A DNA stretch of 64,000 nucleotides from Gammaproteobacteria bacterium (GTDB taxonomy: Bacteria; Pseudomonadota; Gammaproteobacteria; Pseudomonadales; Azotimanducaceae), in NCBI GenBank assembly GCA_021773555.1, contig JAJFKA010000113.1, positions 1-64,000 on the forward strand. The letters are read 5' to 3'. Position numbers and translations under genes: made by a program. The notes below the pieces were generated by a model. That model ran no database searches. It saw only the letters and a list, made by a program, of their open reading frames with translations, and was not told where the DNA came from. The number at the start of each line of letters is the position of its first letter. Positions within the stretch are counted from its first letter, which is position 1. This document shows, one piece after another, positions 27,188-35,900 of the stretch.

Positions 27188-28567
27188 TTACAGGATCGAG
27201 GATGATGCAGATATAGTCACTGGCGAGTCTATCTTCACTCCGATGAGCGCTGCCAGTCCCGCCAGCTGCTCCGGGTAATTCCGCCAGCGATTAACTGAAG
27301 TCTGATAGAGCGGTTTCCTCACTTGTAAAAAACTGGCCGTTTTGACGGCCCGATCATTCTCGTAGAACGAGAAGCAGGACGCTTCCAAATCCAGCTCACA
27401 ATAATCCAGCAACTTTCTGATCTCCGTCTCCTGGTCGGCTAACAGCGCTTCATAGTCCAGTTTCAAAATCCGGCCCGGGTATAACGTGTCCCAGTGATCC
27501 ATAAGCCGGCTATAGTCATTGTAGAAATGGCCCAGACTCTCAAGATTAAAACTATAATCCTGTCCCCGGGTAAAGTTCTGGAAGAAACAGGACAGACAGG
27601 TGTCGAGTGGATGTCGAACCGTGTGAATTATTTTTGCGTTCGGTAACATCTGCAGAATCGGGCCGACAAACTGAAAGTTAAGTGGGTGCTTGTCGACCAC
27701 ACGTTGCGAAGGTTCACTTTCAATCAACTTCGCCAGGGCCCGCAGATACCGTGTGCCCATCTCGGCAAATCCTGCGGTCGGGAGCCCTGAAAGATTGGCT
27801 GGGAATCGTGACTTGCCAGCGGAGCCGGCCGCAATCACAACATGCTTCAGATCATTGATTTCTCCGGCGCCGAAAACACTGGAGTGGCTGGCCAGGATCT
27901 GCTCGACCAGCGAGGTGCCGGATCGCGGCATGCCCAGAATAAATATCGGCTGGCGACTTGGAACTCCGGAATTAGCGTGACGCTTAACAAAAGCAGAACT
28001 GAATAGATAAATCGTGTCCTTCACCTGCTGGCGAAAAGCAGCATTATTGAAGCTCCGGTTCGCGGCCTGATTGCCATACTGGTAGTGCCTGAAGGCGGCG
28101 CTGTATTGGCCGATGTCATCATAAATTTTGCCCGCAGCAAAATGGCAGAAACACCTGAGACTGTCATCTTTGGCAGTTTTAAGCTGGGTTTCTATTTGTG
28201 CGAGCAACGGGTCTGACTTTTCAAACCTCACCATTTCCGCCAGGCCCTGATAAGACTCGCCATAGTCCGGTTTCAGTGCGATGGCCCGGCGGAATTCCGC
28301 TTCCGATTCCGCCAGTCGGCCAACTCGACGATAGATACCCGCAATATTGTGGTGAAATGATGGCGCGCTGGCATTGAGGCTGATCGCCTTCTCTATTAAT
28401 TGCATCGCCAGGTCATTTTCATCCCTTTCAGAATGAATAAGGCCAAGCAGATGATTGGCATCCGCATTGTCTGCATCCAGTCGTAACACTTCCCGATAAA
28501 TTGTCTCTGCAGCAGAAAAATTTCCTCCAATCTGAAGTTTTACCGCCTTGTTGAGCTTTTCAAGCAT
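27188..28567 (-). CDS. TPR-repeat sulfotransferase
   Basis: A 459-residue protein with an N-terminal TPR array (about residues 1-130, for example LNKAVKLQIGGNFSAAETIYREVLRLD) and a C-terminal PAPS-dependent sulfotransferase domain. The 5'-phosphosulfate loop is FILGMPRSGTSLVEQIL and the 3'-phosphate region is IIHTVRHPLDTCLSCFF. Such proteins sulfate peptides, polysaccharides or small molecules; bacterial targets are mostly unknown. Its start lies 6 bp downstream of the PCu(A)C stop codon, suggesting joint transcription. Confidence 0.86.
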   Translation of the reverse strand: MLEKLNKAVKLQIGGNFSAAETIYREVLRLDADNADANHLLGLIHSERDENDLAMQLIEKAISLNASAPSFHHNIAGIYRRVGRLAESEAEFRRAIALKPDYGESYQGLAEMVRFEKSDPLLAQIETQLKTAKDDSLRCFCHFAAGKIYDDIGQYSAAFRHYQYGNQAANRSFNNAAFRQQVKDTIYLFSSAFVKRHANSGVPSRQPIFILGMPRSGTSLVEQILASHSSVFGAGEINDLKHVVIAAGSAGKSRFPANLSGLPTAGFAEMGTRYLRALAKLIESEPSQRVVDKHPLNFQFVGPILQMLPNAKIIHTVRHPLDTCLSCFFQNFTRGQDYSFNLESLGHFYNDYSRLMDHWDTLYPGRILKLDYEALLADQETEIRKLLDYCELDLEASCFSFYENDRAVKTASFLQVRKPLYQTSVNRWRNYPEQLAGLAALIGVKIDSPVTISASSSIL

Positions 28568-28573
28568 GGGACT

Positions 28574-29062
28574 TCAAAACTCCGGTTCCGACATCTGGCT
28601 GATCGCACCGACTCTTATCACCGCGACACTCGAGCCGGTCTCCGGCGCGAGACCCGGATTTGATGGCGATGTGCCTGCGAGTGCAAAGTTAACCGCCAGC
28701 GTAAAAACTTCTCCCTTCCTGAGCGGCCGTTTCAATCCAGTTACCATCAAGTGGTAGCCCCCAGGCTCGAAGCGGATCTCACCTCCGGCCGGAAATTCAA
28801 TCGTCGGCACGTGTTCCATTTTCATCATATCGCCCTGCAGTCGGGATTGGTGAATCATGATCCGCCCGGCGATATCACTACCAAGCGAGACAAGGCGTAA
28901 CGGCGTCGGACTGGTATTCACAAACCTGCCATAGACCGCTGCCGAAACAGCGCCTGGCGTACTGGCACGCGCCCAACCGTTCATCAACAACAGCTCGCCC
29001 TCGGCCCGGACAGTGCCGGGCAGGGCAAGACACATCAACATCAACACTAAAATACGGGGCAC
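28574..29062 (-). CDS. PCu(A)C-family periplasmic copper chaperone
   Basis: About 162 residues with a signal peptide (ILVLMLMCLALPGTVRA) and the exact copper-binding signature H-x10-M-x21-H-x-M: H71, M82, H104 and M106. Family members deliver Cu(I) to the CuA site of cytochrome oxidase in the periplasm. The GTG at 29062 is chosen because AGAGG lies five bases upstream and it starts the signal peptide directly; the frame is open up to 29149. It lies 6 bp upstream of the sulfotransferase gene. Confidence 0.87.
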   Translation of the reverse strand: MPRILVLMLMCLALPGTVRAEGELLLMNGWARASTPGAVSAAVYGRFVNTSPTPLRLVSLGSDIAGRIMIHQSRLQGDMMKMEHVPTIEFPAGGEIRFEPGGYHLMVTGLKRPLRKGEVFTLAVNFALAGTSPSNPGLAPETGSSVAVIRVGAISQMSEPEF

Positions 29063-29316
29063 ATTCACCTCTTTGCCGTGTACCGGCTGAAACCGGTATT
29101 CGACGAGATTGTAGCATTCCTTACACTGCAAATTTTTGACCAGACTCATTTCTCAGGTACACATATATGTGGGTATAAGTGAGCCGCGATCGTGCCACTC
29201 AATTGCACAATCGGGTAGAATGATGAACAGCGATAAATCGTACCTTTTCCAGGAACCATTTTTCTCATTATCACCGCACTAATCACCATTCCGAAGCTTA
29301 ACGTGGGCGAAGCAAA

Positions 29317-30009
29317 GTGACCGAAGAAAAAGTGGAATTGGCATTTTCAGATAAGTACAACGAAGAACACTCGAAGGCTTATCTGGAAAAGCATCGTACC
29401 GGATTCTGGCGAAACAGGTCTAACCAACGTGAACTGAATGTGGCGAGCATGGCGTTGCAGTCAGCCGGATACCCGCAATCAATCCTCGATCTGCCCTGTG
29501 GTGCAGGTCGGTTCTGGCCGATCCTGGTTTCCTCTGGCGCGACAAAATTGCTGGCCGCGGACAACAGCCCATCGATGCTGGAGGTAGCAAGATCCTCTCA
29601 GGCACCAGAGATCGCAGCCCGCTTTGAACTTATGCAAACATCGGCATTCGATATCCAACTGACCGACAACGCAGTCGACAGTATTTTCTGCATGCGTCTT
29701 ATTCATCATGTCGGCGAGGCCAGCGATCGACAACGCCTGCTGGCTGAGTTCTATCGGGTCACCCGGGAAACAGTTTGCATTTCCCTCTGGGTAGACGGCA
29801 ACTATCAGGCATGGCGACGCTACCGACTGGAACGCAAACGATCAAAAAAAGGCTACCAGAACCGTTTTGTCATTCCCCGGGAAACCATCGAAGCCGAATT
29901 CAGGGATGCCGGCTTCAGGATTCGAAGCTTCCACGATATGACCCCAAAAATTTCCATGTGGCGGATATACGTGCTGGAAAAAGTTATCGAGGAAACAGGA
30001 ACACCCTGA
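29317..30009 (+). CDS. class I SAM-dependent methyltransferase
   Basis: A 230-residue Rossmann-fold methyltransferase. SAM-binding motif I is ILDLPCGAGRFWPIL, followed by an acidic motif II (LLAADNSPSMLEVA) and DSIFCMRLIHHV. The substrate is unknown. The GTG start at 29317 has only a weak ribosome-binding site. The stop is 4 bp before the Kdo-kinase-like gene, so it likely belongs to the same transcript and may act in envelope biosynthesis. Confidence 0.83.
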   Translation: MTEEKVELAFSDKYNEEHSKAYLEKHRTGFWRNRSNQRELNVASMALQSAGYPQSILDLPCGAGRFWPILVSSGATKLLAADNSPSMLEVARSSQAPEIAARFELMQTSAFDIQLTDNAVDSIFCMRLIHHVGEASDRQRLLAEFYRVTRETVCISLWVDGNYQAWRRYRLERKRSKKGYQNRFVIPRETIEAEFRDAGFRIRSFHDMTPKISMWRIYVLEKVIEETGTP

Positions 30010-30013
30010 ACCC

Positions 30014-30700
30014 ATGGACTATGTTGATCTCCAATATTTCCTGAACCTTGAGCTTCCGTTCTTCGAGCCCAAAAATATTCGCCGTGGAGGCTGGAGTGGT
30101 GTGTCACGAGTCGAAACAACCGGAGATCATGTCTATTTTGTTAAACGCCAGGTCAATCACAGTTATCGCGAACCGCGTAGATTGTTCCTGAAGACTCCGA
30201 CCCTGCGCCGGGAGTTTCATAATTTCAAGCGGGTGCAAACGGCAGGTTTGATTACGCCCTTGATCGCTCTTTATGCAGAGGCAAAGGGTGATGCGATGAT
30301 GGCCATGGAGGCATTGACCGGGTACGTAGACCTGTCCACCTACCTGAATGGTGATGCCACAGATGCCGACCGGAATACCTTGTTTGCCCATCTCATACCT
30401 TCGCTGATCAGCCTGCATCAGCATCGCTACCTGCACGGGTGTCTCTACGGCAAGCATATTATGGTGTTTTGCGCGGACCCGGCGCGGATCGCGTTTATTG
30501 ATCTCGAAAAATTGCGCTGGAAACCCCTGCGTAAACGCAACGCCCAGCGCGACATTGCACAACTCCTGCGGCACACGGAGGGATTGCGTGACGAGGAAAC
30601 GGAACAGATCATCGCGGCCTACGAATCGGTTTATCCGGGATTTCGACAAGGTCTGAAGAAGCGGCTTCACCACAAACGCTCGGGGATAGATCATGCCTGA
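30014..30700 (+). CDS. lipopolysaccharide (Kdo/WaaP/InaA-type) kinase
   Basis: A 228-residue kinase-fold protein. The ATP-binding lysine is in VYFVKRQ, a catalytic-loop equivalent is in HRYLHGCLYGKHIMV, and the metal-binding Asp is in AFIDLEKLRW. This matches the lipopolysaccharide kinase family (KdkA/WaaP/InaA), which phosphorylates Kdo or heptose of the inner core. Which sugar it uses is not clear. It overlaps purN by eight bases. Confidence 0.8.
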   Translation: MDYVDLQYFLNLELPFFEPKNIRRGGWSGVSRVETTGDHVYFVKRQVNHSYREPRRLFLKTPTLRREFHNFKRVQTAGLITPLIALYAEAKGDAMMAMEALTGYVDLSTYLNGDATDADRNTLFAHLIPSLISLHQHRYLHGCLYGKHIMVFCADPARIAFIDLEKLRWKPLRKRNAQRDIAQLLRHTEGLRDEETEQIIAAYESVYPGFRQGLKKRLHHKRSGIDHA

Positions 30701-31325
30701 TGTCGCGCTAGCCCAAAAGTGCCGCCTGGCAGTGCTCGCCTCGCATCGCGGTACAAATTTCCAGGCAATCATCGACGCCTGCAGTGCCGGCATTCTGAAT
30801 GCAGAAGTTGTCGTCGCCATCAGTAATAACAGTAACGCCCAGGCACTGGTGCGAGCCGCCAATAATGGTATTCCCATCGCCCATCTGTCCAGCAAAACAT
30901 ACCCCCAGGCCGAGGCGCTGGATTGCGCTATGCTTGCCCGGCTGAAGTCTTACGATGTCTCTCTGGTGGTTACCGCAGGCTACCTGAAGAAGCTCGGAGC
31001 ACAGGTTTTGCACGCCTACAAAGGCAGAATCATCAACATTCATCCGTCGCTGCTACCGGCTCACGGCGGCAAGGGTATGTTTGGCAGCGCCATCCACAAG
31101 GCTGTCATCAAGGCAGGCGATCGCAAAACCGGAATTACCATCCATCATGTTGATGAGGACTATGATACCGGAGAGATAATCAGCCAGGTCGAAATTGACG
31201 TTCGTCCGGAGGATTCGCCAGAGTCGCTGGCCGAGCGCGTTATCCAGCAGGAACATATCCTGCTGATCAATACACTTCGTAAACTGACAGAGCCCACATG
31301 GAACCAACAACAGATAGTAAAATGA
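30693..31325 (+). CDS. purN: phosphoribosylglycinamide formyltransferase PurN
   Basis: A 210-residue GAR transformylase that uses 10-formyl-THF in purine synthesis. Catalytic and folate-site motifs are INIHPSLLPAHGG (Asn and His of the formyl-transfer site) and GITIHHVDEDYDTGEII (the catalytic Asp). purM, its usual neighbour, is not present; instead the prs gene follows with an ATGA overlap. The 10-formyl-THF it needs could come from the MTD1-like/FchA pair at 20.7-22.3 kb. Confidence 0.9.
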   Translation: MPDVALAQKCRLAVLASHRGTNFQAIIDACSAGILNAEVVVAISNNSNAQALVRAANNGIPIAHLSSKTYPQAEALDCAMLARLKSYDVSLVVTAGYLKKLGAQVLHAYKGRIINIHPSLLPAHGGKGMFGSAIHKAVIKAGDRKTGITIHHVDEDYDTGEIISQVEIDVRPEDSPESLAERVIQQEHILLINTLRKLTEPTWNQQQIVK

Positions 31326-32353
31326 GGGTCCGCGACGCACGCGCTCCTATCGCACTCATGACATGCGAATCCGGTCGGCGCTTTGCAGAGTCGGTTTCCG
31401 TACGCATGGGACACGAACTTGTCCCCACGACTGAAACCTGGTTCGCCTGCGGCGAGGGCAAGTTTGAGATCGGCGCCAATGTACGCGGCCACGATGTCTA
31501 TATATTCCAGTCACCTGTCAGCGCTCAGGACGAACGCTCCATTTATGATCGGTTCATCATGTTATTGCATGCGGTCGAGGCTGCTGCCCTGTCGGATGCG
31601 CAATATGTAACCGCTGTCGTACCCTACTATCCCGGCGCAAGACAGGATAAGCGCAAGGGCCGCACGCGCGAAGGTATCAGTGCCGGACTGTTTGCCCGAA
31701 TGTTGCAAAGTGCCGGAGCTGACCGGGTTGTCACCATCGAAATACATAACGATGCCATTGCCGGGATGTTCAATCCCACCCTGACTCATCTGGAAAATGT
31801 TTTTTTAACTCGCCGGTTCTCCCAGTGGCTCAAGGAACGCGGACTCGTGGGGGACGTGGTGGTTTCACCCGATGTAGGTTACCTCGAACGCGCCCGGGCT
31901 TATGCCGAGGAGCTTGAAGCCGACCTCGCTGCCCTTTCCAAGGAGAGAGATTACTCCAAGCCCAATCACGTATTTCGATCAACACTTATCGGCGACGTCA
32001 AAGATCGAAACATCCTGCTGGTTGACGACATCATCGACACCGCGGGGTCTGTGGCTGCATCGGTCGACGAATTGAAGAGCCATGGCGCGAAAAACATCGT
32101 GGTGGCCTGTGTCCACCCGGTGTTTTCAGATCCTGCCTGGAAAACACTCACCAAAGTCAGGGAAACCGCGATTCGGGAGGGTTGGGACTTCCAGGTGGTA
32201 GGCACCAATGCGGTCCATCATGAGAATCCGCCAGACTGGTATCATGCCTTTAAGATCGAAAAACTGCTCGCCGCGATCCTCGAAAAAATCAATTCTCGCG
32301 GTAGCGTCACCGGCGTCCAGGATGAAAAGGAACTGGAAGATGCCAATGACTAG
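31322..32353 (+). CDS. prs: ribose-phosphate diphosphokinase (PRPP synthetase)
   Basis: About 343 residues with the Prs architecture: a flexible-loop region (VVPYYPGARQDKRKGRTREG), a divergent metal-site segment EIHND (usually DLHA) and the PRPP-binding motif LLVDDIIDTAGSV. It makes PRPP from ribose-5-phosphate and ATP. The ATG at 31322 overlaps the purN stop (ATGA); an in-frame ATG at 31298 is possible. The sequence is more divergent than the housekeeping Prs of enterobacteria and could be a second paralogue. purN and prs in one transcript link PRPP supply to purine synthesis. Confidence 0.83.
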   Translation: MRVRDARAPIALMTCESGRRFAESVSVRMGHELVPTTETWFACGEGKFEIGANVRGHDVYIFQSPVSAQDERSIYDRFIMLLHAVEAAALSDAQYVTAVVPYYPGARQDKRKGRTREGISAGLFARMLQSAGADRVVTIEIHNDAIAGMFNPTLTHLENVFLTRRFSQWLKERGLVGDVVVSPDVGYLERARAYAEELEADLAALSKERDYSKPNHVFRSTLIGDVKDRNILLVDDIIDTAGSVAASVDELKSHGAKNIVVACVHPVFSDPAWKTLTKVRETAIREGWDFQVVGTNAVHHENPPDWYHAFKIEKLLAAILEKINSRGSVTGVQDEKELEDAND

Positions 32354-32368
32354 GGGAATCTCTGATTA

Positions 32369-32643
32369 GAATGGCGCTTACTTAAGCAAATTCCGTCGTT
32401 CGAGGTGCCATCTCGAAGACTTTAGCAGGAGGTGTAGTGGTTCCTTTCCGCAGTCTTCAGGTCGGGCCGCGCAGGACGGGCCGCGTTCGGATAGCGCCGA
32501 ACGCGTGAAGGAAGGGGGCCGCCATCGGACCCGCAGGGGCTTTCGACCAAGTGAGGGGAGCTCGGAGAGCCGCAAGCCGCGGAGGAAAGGAACCACTGCA
32601 CCTTCTGCGAAACAACCCGGTTCAGGTTAAGTAAGTGCCATTC
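32369..32643. mobile_element. palindromic MITE, copy A (IS4-like ends, 11-bp duplication)
   Basis: A 275-bp non-coding element between prs and the ileS promoter. Terminal inverted repeats are GAATGGCGCTTACTTAA (32369-32385) and its near-perfect inverse at 32627-32643 (one mismatch in 17). An inner pair of 25-bp inverted repeats at 32425-32449 and 32584-32608 differs at two positions. Exact 11-bp direct repeats ATCTCTGATTA flank it at 32358-32368 and 32644-32654. The ends resemble, from memory, those of the IS4 subgroup, which also makes 11-13 bp duplications. Copy B is at 61517-61748. Open frames inside are not genes. Confidence 0.88.
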
Positions 32644-32707
32644 ATCTCTGATTAAAAAGCATTTACTCAGCGGTTCTGTGCACATATTCCCGAAAGGGCC
32701 CCGAGCC

Positions 32708-32735
32708 TTGACATAAGGCGTGATAAGTCTATGCT
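32708..32735 (+). promoter_or_regulatory. sigma70-type promoter of the ileS leader
   Basis: A consensus -35 TTGACA (32708-32713) and a -10 TATGCT (32730-32735) with a 16-bp spacer. Predicted transcription start is near 32742, one base before the ATG of the leader peptide. It lies 54 bp downstream of the MITE target duplication, so the insertion left it intact. Confidence 0.65.
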
Positions 32736-32742
32736 TGCCCGA

Positions 32743-32808
32743 ATGAGGACTAACAAGTCAGTACAGGCAATAATTATTCGCATTATTCACTACCCGATGG
32801 TGGGTTAA
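32743..32808 (+). CDS. Ile-rich leader peptide of the ileS attenuator
   Basis: A 21-codon open frame starting ATG AGG ACT and ending TAA at 32806-32808. Residues 10-15 are IIIRII, that is five isoleucine codons (ATA ATT ATT CGC ATT ATT, 32770-32787). Its stop codon falls on the segment that can form the antiterminator stem. This is the arrangement of amino-acid-biosynthesis attenuator peptides, here before the gene for isoleucyl-tRNA synthetase. There is almost no room for a ribosome-binding site downstream of the predicted start of transcription, so the peptide may be translated from a (near-)leaderless end or from a longer transcript. Confidence 0.72.
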   Translation: MRTNKSVQAIIIRIIHYPMVG

Positions 32809-32840
32809 TGCTTGCATGACAAGATGCCAAAAACCCGCCA
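32792..32840 (+). promoter_or_regulatory. antiterminator and pause structures of the ileS attenuator
   Basis: Segment 32798-32806 (TGGTGGGTT) can pair with 32832-32840 (AACCCGCCA) over nine positions, including one G-U pair. This antiterminator uses up the left arm of the terminator. The same segment can alternatively pair upstream with ACCC at 32792-32795 as a small pause-type hairpin. A ribosome stalled on the Ile codons would leave 32798-32806 free, whereas one reaching the stop codon at 32806-32808 would cover it. Confidence 0.65.
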
Positions 32841-32859
32841 GCAAGGCGGGTTTTTTTTT
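32829..32859 (+). terminator. intrinsic terminator of the ileS attenuator
   Basis: The stem CCCGCC (32834-32839) pairs with GGCGGG (32845-32850) around the loop AGCAA, is extended by A/T pairs, and is followed by nine T residues (32851-32859). It lies 74 bp before the ileS start codon. No other gene ends here, which fits an attenuator rather than an end-of-gene terminator. Confidence 0.88.
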
Positions 32860-32933
32860 GGTGAAACTTATTAGTAACGAGCAGCTTATTAACAGGCAGT
32901 TTTTGAACTGGCAATGACATTCAGGAAGGCAAC

Positions 32934-35900
32934 GTGACCAACAGTATCGAATCCACAGATAAGGATCTGACCAGACCCGGGAGCGACAATTTTTCATTCG
33001 TGGCAGCGGAACACGAGGTCCTGGCGTTCTGGGAAACCACTGACGCATTCCAGAAGTCATTGCAGCAAACCGAAAATGCCACCCCGTATATCTTTTACGA
33101 CGGCCCGCCCTTTGCGACCGGCCTGCCACATCACGGTCATCTCGTCGGCTCCATCCTCAAAGATGCAGTGCCACGATACTTCACGATGAAGGGATTTCAT
33201 GTGCAGCGACGCTTCGGCTGGGACTGTCACGGTCTGCCCATCGAGCATGAAATCGATAAATCCCTCGGCATGTCCTCGGTAGAAGCGGTCAATAAACTCG
33301 GCATCAAAGGCTACAACGACGAGTGTCGCGGTATTGTCCAGCGTTACACATCGCAATGGCGCAAGACCATTACCCGTATTGGCCGTTGGGTGGATTTCGA
33401 TAACGACTACAAAACCATGGAACCCTGGTACATGGAATCCGTGTGGTGGGTTTTGAAGCAACTCTGGGAGAAAGATCTGATCTATCGCGGAGAGAAAGTC
33501 GTACCATTTTCCACCGCGCTGGGCACGGTATTGTCGAATTTCGAGGCAACCTCCAACTACCAGGACGTGCAGGACCCGGCAGTCACCGTGATGTTTAAAC
33601 TTGAGGACGAAGATACCTGGATCGCTGCCTGGACAACGACTCCCTGGACACTGCCTTCTAATCTTGCGCTTTGTGTTGGTGCAGACATCGAATATACGCG
33701 AGTACATGATGCGCAACTGAATCGTAACATCATCATTGCCAGTGACCGTCTTGAGGAAGTTGGCAGGTCAAAGCAACTGACAGTCCTCGAAACCTTTAAA
33801 GGAGCTGATCTGGTCGGTAAGCGCTATGAGCCACTGTTTCCTTACTTCAGTGATCTCAAAGAGCAGGGTGCGTTTAGTATTCTCGCGGATGACTACGTAT
33901 CCACCGAGAGTGGTACCGGCGTTGTCCACCAGGCACCAGCTTTTGGAGAGGACGACTACCGGGTAATGCGAAACGCCGGCATTTTTGCTTCCGTGTGTCC
34001 GGTGGATATGACTGGCAAGTTCACATCCGAGGTAACTGACTTCGATGGTATGCACGTCAAGGAGGCGGATCGGCACATCATTCGTCATCTGAAGGAAAAC
34101 GGATACCTGTACATTCAGGATGTCGTGGTGCATAGCTACCCCTTCTGTCCCCGCTCCGATACACCGATCATCTACAGGACCATCGATTCCTGGTACGTCA
34201 AAGTGGAACAGATGCGCGACGAGCTGTCGGCTGCAAACGATGAGATCAACTGGGTCCCCGCACACATCAAGTCCGGTCGGATGGGTAACTGGTTAAGTAA
34301 TGCGATTGACTGGGCAATTTCCAGAAATCGATACTGGGGAACACCGTTACCGATCTGGATCAACGACGTCACCGGCAGGCAGATCTGTATAGGCTCACGA
34401 GAAGAGCTGACAAGTTATTCCGGCGTGCGCATCGATGACCTCCACCGGGAAAATGTCGATCCCATCACCTTTGAGGTGGCCGGTGAAGCCGGCACCTACA
34501 GGCGCATTGAAGAAGTTCTCGATTGCTGGTTCGAATCCGGATCTATGCCTTATGCCCAGTTGCACTATCCGTTTGAAAACAAGGAGTTGTTCGAACAAGG
34601 ATTCCCAGCTGAGTTTATTGCCGAGGGGCTCGATCAGACCAGAGGATGGTTCTATACCCTGATCGTTCTTGGAACGGCACTATTCGGTAAAAACCCGTTC
34701 AAGAACGTCATTGTTAACGGCATCGTCATGGCAGAAGACGGCAAGAAGATGTCAAAACGACTTAAAAATTACACACCACCCGATGACCTGATGGAGCAAT
34801 ACGGGGCGGATGCATTGCGTTTATACCTGATTAACTCCGGCCTGGTACGTGCCGAAGAGCAGCGATTTTCTGACAGCGGTGTCAAGGAGATGACCCGCCG
34901 AGCCCTGTTACCCTGGCTGAACGCCTTCAAATTTATGAAAACCTATGCGGAAATCGACAGCTGGCAGCCGCTCCTGGCACCCCCGCGATCAAAGAACATT
35001 ATGGACCAGTGGATCCTGTCCCGCTTACAGACACTGAAGGCCAACATCGCCACCGAGATGGAAAACTATCGGCTGTATAACGTGGTCCCGGCATTGTTTG
35101 AGTTCATTGAGGATCTTACCAACTGGTACATTCGGCTTAACCGCGCCAGATTTTGGAATCAGGAGATGAGTCAGGACAAATCAGATGCTTACAACACCCT
35201 GTACCAGACGATTTACGAGCTGAGTCTGAGCATGGCACCCTTCGCACCTTTTCTTGCGGAGACCCTGTACCAGGAATTACGCAGTATGAATGCGGAGACG
35301 CTGCCGGAATCGGTTCATCTTTGCAGCTATCCGGTCGCCGACGAGACCAATCAGGCGCCTTTGCTGGAACGTGCAGTCACGCGCATGCAGCATATTGTTC
35401 AGCTTGGCCGGCAGAAACGAAACCAGGAGAAAGTGAAAACGAAATTCCCGGTTTCGCAACTAACAATTATCCACAAGGACCAGGAATTGCTGGACGAGAT
35501 TGCTCGTCTGGATGATTACATCAAAGCCGAATTGAACGTCAAGGTATTGTCCTATTCAACTGATGAACACAAATACATAACGCTCTACTCGAAACCGAAC
35601 TCACCTGTTCTGGGGAAAAGACTGGGCAAGCAATTCAAAGCCTTCACTGCAAAAATTCAAGCTCTGGCTGCCAGCGAAATCGATGCGTTCCAGGAATCTG
35701 GTGAAATCACCATCGACGGCGAACAATTCACGAAGGACGATCTGCTGGTATTTCGGGAAGCCCGGAGCGGCACTAACGCACTGTCCGATCGCTTCATTTC
35801 AATTGACATGGACTGTGAGCTCAACGACGACCTTCGCAGTGAGGGACTTAGCCGTGAAGTGGTCAATCGTATTCAGAAGTCAAGGCGTGAGTCAGGCCTT

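Noticed and set aside
30104-30895. A 263-codon minus-strand frame across the Kdo-kinase-like and purN genes
   Set aside because: Both plus-strand genes have convincing motifs, and the opposite frame spans their junction.
32422-32685. An 87-codon minus-strand frame over MITE copy A, similar to one at 61570-61815 over copy B
   Set aside because: The similarity reflects the repeated palindromic DNA; both frames have different ends outside the element and run through inverted repeats. No independent coding evidence.
32708-32859. Reading the ileS leader as an independent small RNA
   Set aside because: Promoter plus terminator would fit an sRNA, but the Ile-rich frame, the competing stems and position before ileS are better explained by attenuation.
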